From Clostridiales bacterium (lineage in GTDB: Bacteria; Bacillota; Clostridia; Lachnospirales; Lachnospiraceae), in NCBI GenBank assembly GCA_012520655.1, contig JAAYNW010000081.1, positions 1-55,274 on the forward strand: a DNA stretch of 55,274 bases, in the 5' to 3' direction. Below are positions 7,965 to 15,897 of this stretch, piece by piece. The translations under genes were made by a program, and so were the position numbers. Within the stretch, counting starts at the first letter, position 1; every line of letters begins with the position of its first letter. A model generated the notes under the pieces. That model saw only the letters and a list, made by a program, of their open reading frames with translations. It was not told the origin of the DNA and made no database searches.

Positions 7965-9017
7965 ATGAAACAGTATAAAAAGTGGATATTAATATTTATT
8001 ACGGTGTTTGCTGCGGCAGCGGCTACAGTAGTAGCTCTCGTGATATACGTAGATCCGTTTTTTCAATATCATAAACCGATCGATGATTTTCCGTATGTGG
8101 TGGATAATCAGATAAATCAGAATCCGGGAATGGCCAGACACATGGATTACGACAGTGTGATTCTAGGTTCTTCTATGACGGTAAACTTCAACACCAATTG
8201 GTTTGAGGAATTGATGGGGCTTAAGGCTTTGAAGCTCAGCTATAGCGGGGCTTTTCCAAAGGATCAGGCCAATATTATGGATATTATCTTTGACAGCGGG
8301 AATGAAGTCGATGCGGTTTTTCTGGGAATCGATGTGATTACTTACAGCGCGGGAGTGGAAGAAACCAAATATCCTATTCCCGAGTACTTGTATGATAGCT
8401 GTGTGTGGAATGATATTGATTATGTGCTGAACAAAGATGTTCTTCTGCAATATATCCTCAGACCTCTTGCAGACCCGGATAAAACGGATCTGGCAACTGT
8501 CTATGCCAGCTGGTGGACAGAAGAATATTATAATAAGCAATGGGTAATGCACAATTATGTACAGCCTGAGAAGGTGGAGGAAGAAGCGGATCCGGAGAAT
8601 TATGTGCGAAATGTAAAAGTCAATTTGGATGCGAATATCTGTCCGTATATCGAAGCGAATCCGGATACGGAATTCTATATTTTTTATCCACCCTACAGTA
8701 TCTTATTCTGGAATGATGTTTTGCGGGAGAACCATATGGAAGCGACTATGAAAGAATACGAGTATATGACGGAACGCCTGCTGGCATATGACAATGTCAG
8801 AGTATTTTTCTTTCCAAATCAGGAGTGGATAATATGCGATTTGGATAATTATGCGGATTATAGTCATTATCACCCGGATATTAACCGCTATATGACGGAA
8901 TGTTTTGTTTCGGGGGAATGTGAAGTGACGGAAGAGAACCTGACAGGAGAGCTTTCCAAGATGAGAGATATTGTAGCGGCTTATGATTTCGAAGAATTGT
9001 TTTCTGTAGAGTATTAG
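7965..9017 (+). CDS. SGNH-fold membrane-anchored partner of the MBOAT acyltransferase
   Basis: A 350-residue protein with one N-terminal membrane anchor (residues 7-29) and an extracytoplasmic domain. It carries the SGNH nucleophile block ILGSSMTVNF with Ser70 in the usual place, and a C-terminal D-x-x-H (Asp298, His301) in ADYSHYHPD, so the catalytic residues are intact. Partners of this kind (DltD, AlgJ/AlgX, PatB) take the acyl group from the MBOAT channel and load it onto the polymer. It is the last gene of the operon, before a bidirectional terminator. The name DltD would be wrong here, since no dltA/dltC is nearby. Confidence 0.85.
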   Translation: MKQYKKWILIFITVFAAAAATVVALVIYVDPFFQYHKPIDDFPYVVDNQINQNPGMARHMDYDSVILGSSMTVNFNTNWFEELMGLKALKLSYSGAFPKDQANIMDIIFDSGNEVDAVFLGIDVITYSAGVEETKYPIPEYLYDSCVWNDIDYVLNKDVLLQYILRPLADPDKTDLATVYASWWTEEYYNKQWVMHNYVQPEKVEEEADPENYVRNVKVNLDANICPYIEANPDTEFYIFYPPYSILFWNDVLRENHMEATMKEYEYMTERLLAYDNVRVFFFPNQEWIICDLDNYADYSHYHPDINRYMTECFVSGECEVTEENLTGELSKMRDIVAAYDFEELFSVEY

Positions 9018-9036
9018 TTCATAGCATAACAATAAA

Positions 9037-9071
9037 AAACCGTGAACGGAGATTTTGCCCGCTCACGGTTT
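9037..9071. terminator. bidirectional terminator between convergent genes
   Basis: AAACCGTGA (9037-9045) pairs with TCACGGTTT (9063-9071), and inner CGG pairs with CCG across one mismatch. A-run before and T-run after let it stop transcripts from both sides. Confidence 0.88.
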
Positions 9072-9092
9072 ACCTGCAAAAGTGCAATGATT

Positions 9093-10058
9093 TTATTTGG
9101 CAGAGGAATGACCGGTATTAATAACTTCCGCCAGTCTGTCGGCAAGTGCGGCGCGCCCTTTATCGCTGAGATGAATGTAGTCTGACATATAATCTCTGTA
9201 GTTATCCTCGTTTATAGTGCCGTAATAATTGTCAATAATAGAAACACCGCATGAAATAGCCACATCCACTTCTTTTACGAGATAATGGGGAAGAGCACCA
9301 TTGCCCAGGTCTACAGTGCCTCCACTCTGGTAATTACCGTTCTCGTCGATGCTCTGCGCATAGGTGTGGGACATAACGAAGATGCGGATATAAGGATAAG
9401 CTTCTTGAATTGCCTCAAGTGCATTCCGTAAGCCGCCGGTATAGGTACTCAATTCATAAGGGTCATTAGGATTATCGGAAGGAACTCTTTCCAAATAGTC
9501 AATAGCGTCATACATAATAACGATGATGTCTATTTTATCATAATCTATGGACTCCAAAGTTTCAGCGGCTTGCATATATTTTTCATCCTGTTCTGCAGCT
9601 GCTGCGGACTTAAGCGCGGAGAAATCTTTGTTACCGATGCTTTTCGCTACGTAAGGAAGGTTGAAGTTATCTCTGGGATAACCTTCGTTGTAAGAAGAAT
9701 ATTTAGCCCCTATGCCCGAATCGGGAAAGCCGCCGTTATACACGGTTGCCCCTGTTTTTGCCGCAAGAAGAGAAGTAAAGCCGTTAGACCCTGTATCATC
9801 GGTAAGAGGATTGTTGCCGAGACATAGGATCGTGGTTACTCCGTCGTCTTCTCGCCCTTCCAGTTTAGAGGCGCTGAGAGGAATAATGGTATCCAGAGCC
9901 TCTATATCATAGCCTTCGGCCAGATTATTCGGATCATAATCAGACCTTGTTCCTATGTTCCATACAATGAGCTTTATTATTGCAACTGCTGCAATGATGA
10001 AAATCGCACCTAGCAGTATAATGTTCCAGTTTAAAAACAAGTTCTTCTTTTCTTTCAT
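9093..10058 (-). CDS. membrane-anchored SGNH-like protein lacking the catalytic serine
   Basis: A 321-residue protein with one N-terminal membrane segment (about residues 13-34) and an extracytoplasmic SGNH-hydrolase-like domain. Block I, expected as GDS, reads CLGNNPLTDD: the serine position is Asn83. The block III glycine-asparagine is also not obvious (IVIMYDAIDYL). The C-terminal block V is preserved as SDYIHLSDKG with Asp293 and His296, which keeps the family assignment credible. It is probably a catalytically inactive, perhaps glycan-binding, member. It is convergent with the O-acylation operon, which suggests the same surface polymer as target. AAGGAGG at 10067-10073 gives an excellent ribosome site. 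Confidence 0.75.
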   Translation of the reverse strand: MKEKKNLFLNWNIILLGAIFIIAAVAIIKLIVWNIGTRSDYDPNNLAEGYDIEALDTIIPLSASKLEGREDDGVTTILCLGNNPLTDDTGSNGFTSLLAAKTGATVYNGGFPDSGIGAKYSSYNEGYPRDNFNLPYVAKSIGNKDFSALKSAAAAEQDEKYMQAAETLESIDYDKIDIIVIMYDAIDYLERVPSDNPNDPYELSTYTGGLRNALEAIQEAYPYIRIFVMSHTYAQSIDENGNYQSGGTVDLGNGALPHYLVKEVDVAISCGVSIIDNYYGTINEDNYRDYMSDYIHLSDKGRAALADRLAEVINTGHSSAK

Positions 10059-10115
10059 AATGATGCCTCCTTATGAATGTATATTGTACTATTATTTATT
10101 GCAAAAATCCACATA

Positions 10116-10158
10116 AAATATGAACCGGATAAAATAATATTTTATCCGGCTCATATTT
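10116..10158 (-). terminator. strong inverted repeat, probable terminator of the zinc-ribbon gene
   Basis: CCGGATAAAAT (10125-10135) pairs with ATTTTATCCGG (10139-10149) and, after one mismatch, AAATATGA (10116-10123) pairs with TCATATTT (10151-10158). This gives about 19 paired bases around a 3-base loop, between two minus-strand genes. Confidence 0.75.
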
Positions 10159-10176
10159 CCTTTTCCCTTTAAAGCT

Positions 10177-10443
10177 TTAATCTTGACAGCAACGCTGGCT
10201 ATTAAGTTCCTTATACCATTTGCTGTACTTATACATGCGGTATGTGGTGCTAAGTTCTTTTAACTCTTCCTTATCAGCACATTTGTCCTTAAAAGCTTTT
10301 CGCTCTTCCATATCCATACTAACGTACTCCATGTATGGAATGCGCAATTCGATAATAGCTCCTCCGCATTTTGGACATGTCATCTTATGCCCGTTTAGCA
10401 TATGAACCCGATGACAGGGTTTGCAATAGTGCATGTACATCAT
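10177..10443 (-). CDS. small zinc-ribbon-like protein, function unknown
   Basis: An 88-residue protein not recognised as a named family. Two C-x2-C pairs, YCKPCH (Cys7 and Cys10) and TCPKCGG (Cys23 and Cys26), form a probable zinc ribbon in the first 30 residues. The rest is a charged helical segment (ERKAFKDKCADKEELKELS) and an aromatic tail. The start ATG has AAGGGGA 6-7 bases upstream on the minus strand. It has its own promoter and terminator, so it is a standalone transcription unit. It could bind nucleic acid or protein. Confidence 0.7.
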   Translation of the reverse strand: MMYMHYCKPCHRVHMLNGHKMTCPKCGGAIIELRIPYMEYVSMDMEERKAFKDKCADKEELKELSTTYRMYKYSKWYKELNSQRCCQD

Positions 10444-10469
10444 GAAAAAATCCCCTTTTCCAATTACAT

Positions 10470-10498
10470 ATTATTAAGCCCATTCTTAATTGTGTCAG
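10470..10498 (-). promoter_or_regulatory. possible sigma-A promoter of the zinc-ribbon gene
   Basis: Read on the minus strand: CTGACA (10498-10493), 17-base spacer, AATAAT (10475-10470). The leader to the start codon would be about 20 bases. Both hexamers are one or two bases off consensus. Confidence 0.4.
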
Positions 10499-10624
10499 TT
10501 ATGACGAAAAAAGTCAATAACTTAATTGTAGTAATTCATCGACAAAAGTTATAAAAAATCAATTTTATCGCGCAATTAATTAAAATTATGATAATCATGA
10601 AATAATTCAATATGGCGTAAATCA

Positions 10625-10653
10625 TTGAAAAAATGGATTTTTTGTGTTAAAAT
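10625..10653 (+). promoter_or_regulatory. sigma-A promoter of the first GH25 gene
   Basis: TTGAAA (10625-10630), 17-base spacer, TAAAAT (10648-10653). It lies 38 bases before the start codon, with GAGAGG at 10674-10679 as ribosome site. The rest of the 248-base divergent gap is AT-rich with only the zinc-ribbon promoter opposite. Confidence 0.8.
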
Positions 10654-10691
10654 GTCTCCAAATATTTATTTATGAGAGGTTCACATAAACA

Positions 10692-13625
10692 ATGAAAGAA
10701 AAACATAGCAAATTTGATAATGCTGTTATGGATTATAAAGATAAAGCTTACAATCAAAATGAGATTTATGATGAGAGCGAGTACTATGACGAGGATGAGT
10801 ATTATGATGAAGATGAGTACTTCGGGGAAGGAGACATCCGTGAGGAATATGCCGAGTGCGGAGATGAAGAATATGCGGCATCTCCCGTAAAAAAGAAATC
10901 CTTTTCGAAGGCTACGAGCATTTCTCCGAAGAAGAAAGCAGAAACCTCGAAGAAGAGAAGCGCTTCCTCGAAGAAGAAAGCAGAAACCTCGAAGAAGAGA
11001 GGCGCTTCCTCGAAGAAGAAAGCAGAAATCTCGAAGAAGAGAGGCACTTCCTCGAAGAAGAAAGCAGAAATCTCCAAGAAAAGAACGGCTTCCGCAGAGA
11101 AGAAAACAGCTTCCTCAAAAACGAAAGGCTCTTCATCAATAAAGCAACAGATTCCATTAAACAAAAATACTTTAAAACAAAACAATGAATTTGCATATGG
11201 AACAGAGGATGTAAAAGCGAGGCCGAAGAAAAATGCGCGAGGCAGGAGATACAACGGAAAAGAGAGCAGGCTTTGGTACAAAATAAAGCACATGGATACC
11301 ATTGACAGGATTGTGGCATCTACCGGTGCTTTAATTATGGTTTTTGCCATTGTTACATGCACGTTGTATGCGGATGCGAAAGCAACCGATATGCAGGTGG
11401 CATCCTTCCGGGAAGTGGGCGCCGGAATGGAAGGCATTAAAGTTATCGGAGAAAGCGGGCTGCTTGCTGTAGCTGATGCACAGGCCGCGAAAGTAACTAT
11501 ACAAGAAGAAAACACAGAAGCGTCACTCGAGTATGAGGAGAAGGAGCTGGAGACGAAGGGGTCTGTTAAGGTCGAGATGCACCTAAGTTCTATGCAGAAG
11601 GACTTAAAAATCAAATTTGTAAACGGAAAGACCGGCAAATTAGTGGCTAATGTGCCTTTTGAAGTAAATATTACAGATGCAGATAAGAATACATATACTT
11701 TGAAGGATGATGATAAGGACGGAATTATTTATAAGGCCGATATGACACCGGGCAAATGCAGTGTAGCCATGGGAAGCATTGTGGAAGCGGAAAACTATAC
11801 TTTTTCGACGGAGAGCGTATCGGTAACGATAAAAGATAAAATCGAATATAAGAAAGTGGACGTTTCCGATGAAGTAAAGAAAGAATCGGATGTTAACGCC
11901 GCAATCGAGGACACGAAGAAGCAGGAGACGGCAGTTGAATCGGTACTTACAGATACGGTGCCTTGGGTGGAATCTACCAAGACCCCTGTAAATGGATCGG
12001 GAAGCGAAGCCGGCTACGAGGAAGTGCCGAAGAATAAGATTACAGATCCAATGACGCTTGTAAAGGCCAGTGAATTTATGCGTTTTGCCGCGGTTACGAC
12101 AGATCCGGCAGCGGCGGGGGCAGCGGCCACTACAGGTACAGATACGACAGGTTCTGCTGGAACAGCTACACCGCCTGCAGGAACGACCACACCGCCTGCG
12201 GACACAACTGTACCGCCTGCGGACACGACAACAACACCTACAGTTACGGAGATAAAGGTTAGTCTTGATAAGACGAGCTTGTCTTTGAAGAAAGGTGAAA
12301 CAGCTGTTCTGACCGCGGCGACGGATCCCGTAGGGAATGCCGTGGAATGGAATAGCAGTAATCCCGGGGTCGTGGCAGTGTCTGGCGGAACGGTTTCTGC
12401 GGTAAGCGCAGGAACAGCGGATATAATGGCCAAGACGCCTACCGGTCATGTGGCAACATGTACTGTAACCGTTACGGAACCTGAAAAGGTGAAGCCTACG
12501 ATTACCATTAGTGCATCCACCGGAAAAATTCTCACGGAGAAGACGTTGAAGCTTACGGCGGAAGTGAAAAATGCGGCAGACACATCCGTAATATGGGCAT
12601 CCAATAACGATGCGGTAGCGACAGTTGCAAGCGACGGCACGGTAACCGGAGTAAGCGCAGGAACGGCAACGGTTCGGGCGGTGAGCAATGCGGATAATTC
12701 GGTGATGGCAACTTGCGACGTTACTGTTAAAGCCAATCCCGAAAAGGATAATTCCACGAAGCTGAAAGATAATGAGGGAAATCAGCTATATGTAAAAGAC
12801 GGAGACGGTAAATACAGAGAAGCTGTTTACTCCGATTATTTTAAAGCGGATAAATTTTATAAACAATCGAAGAATTCGGCAAATACGGAATATAAATATA
12901 CCGGTTGGCAGACTATTGACGGCAAGACTTATTATTTTAATGCGGATGGAAATAAAGTGACCGGTGAACAGATCATACAAGGAGCAAAGTATAATTTTGG
13001 CAGCGATGGTACACTTTCTTCGTCTTCCGGCAATATGGGAATTGACGTGTCCAAATGGAATGGGAATATCGATTGGAATGCGGTAAAGAACTCGGGAGTT
13101 TCCTATGTCATTATCAGATGCGGCTATCGCGGCTCCAGCACAGGGGCACTGATTGAGGATCCTAAGTTCCGTTCCAATATTCAAGGGGCGACGGCAGAAG
13201 GACTTAAAGTAGGAGTTTATTTCTTTACGCAGGCGGTAAATGAAGTGGAAGCGGTAGAAGAAGCCTCCATGGTTGCGAGTCTGATCAGCGGGTATAAGAT
13301 TTCTTATCCGGTATTTTTGGACGTAGAGCCCAGCGGCGGACGTGCGGACGGAATTAGCAAGGATGTGAGAACCGCTGTCTGCAGAGCATTTTGCCAGACC
13401 ATTCAGAATTCCGGATATACGGCGGGAATCTATGCGAATAAAACATGGCTGACTTCTTATATCAATACGGGAAGCCTGACGAATTATAAAATATGGTTGG
13501 CACAATATGCGGCGGCACCCAGCTATTCTGCGACGAAGTATGACTTATGGCAATATTCCTCCAAAGGCTCGGTATCGGGAATCAGCGGTTCCGTGGATTT
13601 GAATATCAGCTATCTTGGATATTAA
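10692..13625 (+). CDS. membrane-anchored GH25 muramidase with Ig-like domains and repetitive cytoplasmic tail
   Basis: A 977-residue predicted peptidoglycan hydrolase. Order: acidic, tyrosine-rich N-terminus (about 15-50); Lys/Ser/Ala-rich region with four 14-residue repeats (76-131); membrane helix (about 206-227); a beta domain shared with the second GH25 (QKDLKIKFVNG, about 300-385); Thr/Pro-rich linker with PPA repeats (about 475-515); two BIG2-type Ig-like domains (about 518-597 and 600-682); a cell-wall-binding-type repeat (GWQTIDGKTYYFNADGNKV); GH25 domain from residue 782 to the end. Catalytic acids are visible: Asp785 (GIDVSKW) and Asp877/Glu879 (FLDVEPS). The roughly 200-residue charged segment N-terminal to the membrane helix would be cytoplasmic, unusual for a lysozyme. 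It opens the glycopolymer locus and has its own promoter. Confidence 0.92.
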   Translation: MKEKHSKFDNAVMDYKDKAYNQNEIYDESEYYDEDEYYDEDEYFGEGDIREEYAECGDEEYAASPVKKKSFSKATSISPKKKAETSKKRSASSKKKAETSKKRGASSKKKAEISKKRGTSSKKKAEISKKRTASAEKKTASSKTKGSSSIKQQIPLNKNTLKQNNEFAYGTEDVKARPKKNARGRRYNGKESRLWYKIKHMDTIDRIVASTGALIMVFAIVTCTLYADAKATDMQVASFREVGAGMEGIKVIGESGLLAVADAQAAKVTIQEENTEASLEYEEKELETKGSVKVEMHLSSMQKDLKIKFVNGKTGKLVANVPFEVNITDADKNTYTLKDDDKDGIIYKADMTPGKCSVAMGSIVEAENYTFSTESVSVTIKDKIEYKKVDVSDEVKKESDVNAAIEDTKKQETAVESVLTDTVPWVESTKTPVNGSGSEAGYEEVPKNKITDPMTLVKASEFMRFAAVTTDPAAAGAAATTGTDTTGSAGTATPPAGTTTPPADTTVPPADTTTTPTVTEIKVSLDKTSLSLKKGETAVLTAATDPVGNAVEWNSSNPGVVAVSGGTVSAVSAGTADIMAKTPTGHVATCTVTVTEPEKVKPTITISASTGKILTEKTLKLTAEVKNAADTSVIWASNNDAVATVASDGTVTGVSAGTATVRAVSNADNSVMATCDVTVKANPEKDNSTKLKDNEGNQLYVKDGDGKYREAVYSDYFKADKFYKQSKNSANTEYKYTGWQTIDGKTYYFNADGNKVTGEQIIQGAKYNFGSDGTLSSSSGNMGIDVSKWNGNIDWNAVKNSGVSYVIIRCGYRGSSTGALIEDPKFRSNIQGATAEGLKVGVYFFTQAVNEVEAVEEASMVASLISGYKISYPVFLDVEPSGGRADGISKDVRTAVCRAFCQTIQNSGYTAGIYANKTWLTSYINTGSLTNYKIWLAQYAAAPSYSATKYDLWQYSSKGSVSGISGSVDLNISYLGY
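10917..11084 (+). repeat. four tandem 42-bp coding repeats (14-residue Lys/Ser-rich units)
   Basis: Units begin at 10917, 10959, 11001 and 11043 and encode variants of S-A-S-S-K-K-K-A-E-T-S-K-K-R; a degenerate fifth follows. The high DNA identity of the units points to recent slippage or unequal recombination. They lie within the first GH25 gene. Confidence 0.9.
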
Positions 13626-13636
13626 TATTGATGAGT

Positions 13637-13665
13637 TTGCAAAGTGGGAAAAAATAGGTTATATT
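13637..13665 (+). promoter_or_regulatory. sigma-A promoter of rmlB
   Basis: TTGCAA (13637-13642), 17-base spacer, TATATT (13660-13665), 39 bases before the rmlB start, within the 79-base gap after the GH25 gene. Confidence 0.6.
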
Positions 13666-13704
13666 GTATGTGAAAATAAAACGGTGGAAAGGTATAAAAT
13701 TATT

Positions 13705-14787
13705 ATGAAGACGTATCTGGTAACAGGTGGGGCAGGTTTTATCGGTTCCAATTATATTCATTACATGTTTAAAAAATACGATAACGATATTAAGATTATC
13801 AATGTGGATGCTCTTACTTACGCGGGCAATCCCGAGAATCTGAAAGAAGTGGAAAAAAGGGAGAATTACGAATTCATTAAAGCGGATATCTGCGATAAGG
13901 AAGCGATTCGTAAAATATTTGAGGAAAATGATATCGACAGAGTCGTTCACTTTGCGGCAGAAAGCCATGTGGACAGAAGCATTCGCAATCCAGAGGTGTT
14001 TGTACAAACAAATGTTCTCGGAACCGCAGTGATGCTGAATTGCGCAAAGAGTGCCTGGGAGCTTGCAGACGGTACCTATAAGCCGGACAAAAAGTTTTTG
14101 CATGTATCTACAGATGAAGTATATGGGTCTTTGGAAGAGGACGGCGGATATTTCTACGAAACAACTCCCTATGCGCCTCACAGTCCGTATTCCGCAAGCA
14201 AAGCGAGTTCGGATATGCTGGTAAAGGCATATATGGATACGTACCGTTTCCCTGCCAATATTACCAATTGCTCCAATAATTACGGACCGTATCAATTTCC
14301 GGAAAAGTTAATTCCTCTTATCATCAACAATGCATTGCAGGGGAAAAAGCTTCCTGTATACGGCGATGGGAAGAATGTCAGAGATTGGCTGTATGTTGAA
14401 GATCATGCAAAGGCAATCGATATGGTACAGGAAAAAGGAAGATTGTTCGAGACCTATAATATAGGCGGACATAATGAAAAGCAGAATATCGAAATCATTA
14501 ATATCATTATAGAAACGCTTCAGGAGATGCTTCCTGAAAATGATCCGAGAAAGAAACTGGTAAGTAAAGATCTGATTACTTATGTGGAAGACAGAAAGGG
14601 CCATGACAGAAGATATGCCATTGCGCCGGATAAAATCAAAAAAGAAATAGGCTGGGAGCCGGAAACTATGTTCAAAGAAGGAATCAAACTTACGATTCAG
14701 TGGTTTTTCGAACATGAGGACTGGATGAAAAATGTAACCAGCGGCGATTATCAGAAATATTATGCGGATATGTACAGTGGCAAGTAA
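13705..14787 (+). CDS. rmlB: dTDP-glucose 4,6-dehydratase
   Basis: Second enzyme of the dTDP-L-rhamnose route, converting dTDP-glucose to dTDP-4-keto-6-deoxyglucose with bound NAD. The 360 residues fit the family. Visible are the Rossmann motif TGGAGFIG at residues 7-14, HFAAESHVDRS, the catalytic STDEVYG triad region (Thr-Asp-Glu) and the SDR PYSASKASSD (Tyr-x3-Lys). The frame stays open upstream to 13615, but ATG 13705 starts the conserved MKTYLVTGG and has GGAAAGG at 13686-13692. It carries its own promoter and terminator, apart from rmlA and rmlC. The product can also feed other deoxysugars. Confidence 0.96.
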   Translation: MKTYLVTGGAGFIGSNYIHYMFKKYDNDIKIINVDALTYAGNPENLKEVEKRENYEFIKADICDKEAIRKIFEENDIDRVVHFAAESHVDRSIRNPEVFVQTNVLGTAVMLNCAKSAWELADGTYKPDKKFLHVSTDEVYGSLEEDGGYFYETTPYAPHSPYSASKASSDMLVKAYMDTYRFPANITNCSNNYGPYQFPEKLIPLIINNALQGKKLPVYGDGKNVRDWLYVEDHAKAIDMVQEKGRLFETYNIGGHNEKQNIEIINIIIETLQEMLPENDPRKKLVSKDLITYVEDRKGHDRRYAIAPDKIKKEIGWEPETMFKEGIKLTIQWFFEHEDWMKNVTSGDYQKYYADMYSGK

Positions 14788-14813
14788 CATATAGCTTTAA
14801 TAAAGGTCATCGG

Positions 14814-14840
14814 ATGGGAACGGTTTGAAATCGTTCCCAT
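14814..14840 (+). terminator. terminator after rmlB
   Basis: ATGGGAACG (14814-14822) pairs with CGTTCCCAT (14832-14840) around a 9-base loop, followed by TTTACGTTTT. The T tract is interrupted, so efficiency is uncertain. Confidence 0.75.
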
Positions 14841-14846
14841 TTTACG

Positions 14847-14875
14847 TTTTCAATCTGTATGTTTTATGTTATACT
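14847..14875 (+). promoter_or_regulatory. probable extended -10 promoter of the rmlA operon
   Basis: TTTTCA (14847-14852), 17-base spacer, TATACT (14870-14875) preceded by TGT, an extended -10. Transcription would begin near 14882, just before the first dyad, giving a leader of about 145 bases. Confidence 0.55.
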
Positions 14876-14886
14876 AAATGATAATG

Positions 14887-14964
14887 TACACCAATGGTGT
14901 AATTTTACGATAAAAGTACACTGACAGTGTAGTTTGGGATAATATGTACCAATAGTACAGTACT
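14887..14964 (+). promoter_or_regulatory. array of phased short inverted repeats upstream of rmlA (putative operators or leader hairpins)
   Basis: Three 15-base dyads: TACACC-AAT-GGTGTA (14887-14901), TACACT-GAC-AGTGTA (14917-14931) and TGTACC-AAT-AGTACA (14945-14959, one mismatched pair). A fourth, AGTAC-A-GTACT (14954-14964), overlaps the third. Centres are 30 and 28 bases apart, close to three helical turns. They share the TAC/GTA half-site theme, as expected for a repeated binding site of one dimeric regulator. They lie 64 to 141 bases before the rmlA start. Confidence 0.6.
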
Positions 14965-15027
14965 GGGAAGATTGGTATAAGTAAATAAAATCAATTTTAG
15001 GAATTGGAAAGGAGAACGGTCATTATC

Positions 15028-15897
15028 ATGAAAGGAATTATTCTTGCGGGGGGGAGCGGAACACGCCTCTATCCTTTGACGAAAGCAATTTCAAAACAGA
15101 TTATGCCGGTTTACGACAAGCCGATGATATACTATCCGCTGTCAACTTTGATGCTGGCGGGGATCAGGGAAATACTTATTATTTCTACTCCGAGAGACGT
15201 TCCCGTTTTTGAAGAGCTTCTCGGTACGGGAGAGCAGCTTGGGCTGGAGATACGTTATGCTGTTCAGGAGTACCCGAGAGGACTTGCGGATGCATTTATT
15301 ATCGGAGCGGATTTTATAGGAGATGACAGCGTGGCACTTGTTCTGGGAGACAATATTTTCTACGGACAAAGCTTTTCCAAGGTGCTTCGTGAAGTTGCAG
15401 GAAGAGAAAAAGGAGCCACTATTTTCGGATATTATGTTCGTGACCCGAGAGAATATGGGGTAGTTGAGTTCGATGCAAACGGAAAGGCGCTTTCTATAGA
15501 AGAAAAACCGGAGAAGCCGAAAAGCAACTATGCAGTGCCCGGATTATATTTTTATGATAACGATGTGGTGGAGATTGCTAAGAATGTAAAGCCGTCAGCT
15601 CGCGGAGAAATAGAAATTACGAGCGTCAACAATGAGTATTTACGCCGTGGAACGCTGCAGGTAGAGACTATGGGCCGAGGATTCGCGTGGCTCGACACGG
15701 GAAATCACGATTCTCTTCTGGATGCGGCGAACTTCGTGTCAGCTTTCCAGAAAAGGCAAGGATTGTACATTTCTTGTATCGAAGAAATCGCTTATAAGAG
15801 AGGATTTATTACGAAGGAACAGCTTTTGAAATTGGCGGAACCACTTATGAAGACGGATTACGGAAAGTACATGGTAGAGGTTGCAAATGGGCTCTAA
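15028..15897 (+). CDS. rmlA: glucose-1-phosphate thymidylyltransferase
   Basis: First enzyme of the dTDP-sugar route: glucose-1-phosphate plus dTTP gives dTDP-glucose. The 289 residues match the family. The nucleotide-binding signature [13 protein letters not shown], then [16 protein letters not shown], and the metal/substrate motif VLGDNIFYG are all present, as is [20 protein letters not shown]. The conserved start MKGIILAGG fixes ATG 15028; GGAAAGGAG (15006-15014) is rather far, 13 bases. It heads a run that overlaps the second GH25 gene, so wall hydrolase and nucleotide sugar supply are expressed together. Confidence 0.97.
   Translation: MKGIILAGGSGTRLYPLTKAISKQIMPVYDKPMIYYPLSTLMLAGIREILIISTPRDVPVFEELLGTGEQLGLEIRYAVQEYPRGLADAFIIGADFIGDDSVALVLGDNIFYGQSFSKVLREVAGREKGATIFGYYVRDPREYGVVEFDANGKALSIEEKPEKPKSNYAVPGLYFYDNDVVEIAKNVKPSARGEIEITSVNNEYLRRGTLQVETMGRGFAWLDTGNHDSLLDAANFVSAFQKRQGLYISCIEEIAYKRGFITKEQLLKLAEPLMKTDYGKYMVEVANGL

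Noticed and set aside
10917..11084. Regular direct repeats resembling a CRISPR or satellite array
   Set aside because: Units are contiguous 42-bp repeats without spacers and are in frame as 14-residue units of the GH25 protein.
10802..11638. Long antisense open frame opposite the GH25 repeat region
   Set aside because: It arises from biased Lys/Ser/Glu codons on the plus strand, has low-complexity Phe/Ser/Glu content and no ribosome site.
11640..12449. Antisense open frame rich in Cys and Arg opposite the GH25 linker
   Set aside because: Composition mirrors the Thr/Pro/Ala linker codons; no recognisable domain and no start signal.
14308..14790. Antisense frame of 160 codons opposite rmlB
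   Set aside because: rmlB is certain and conserved over its full length; the opposite frame has no family resemblance or ribosome site.
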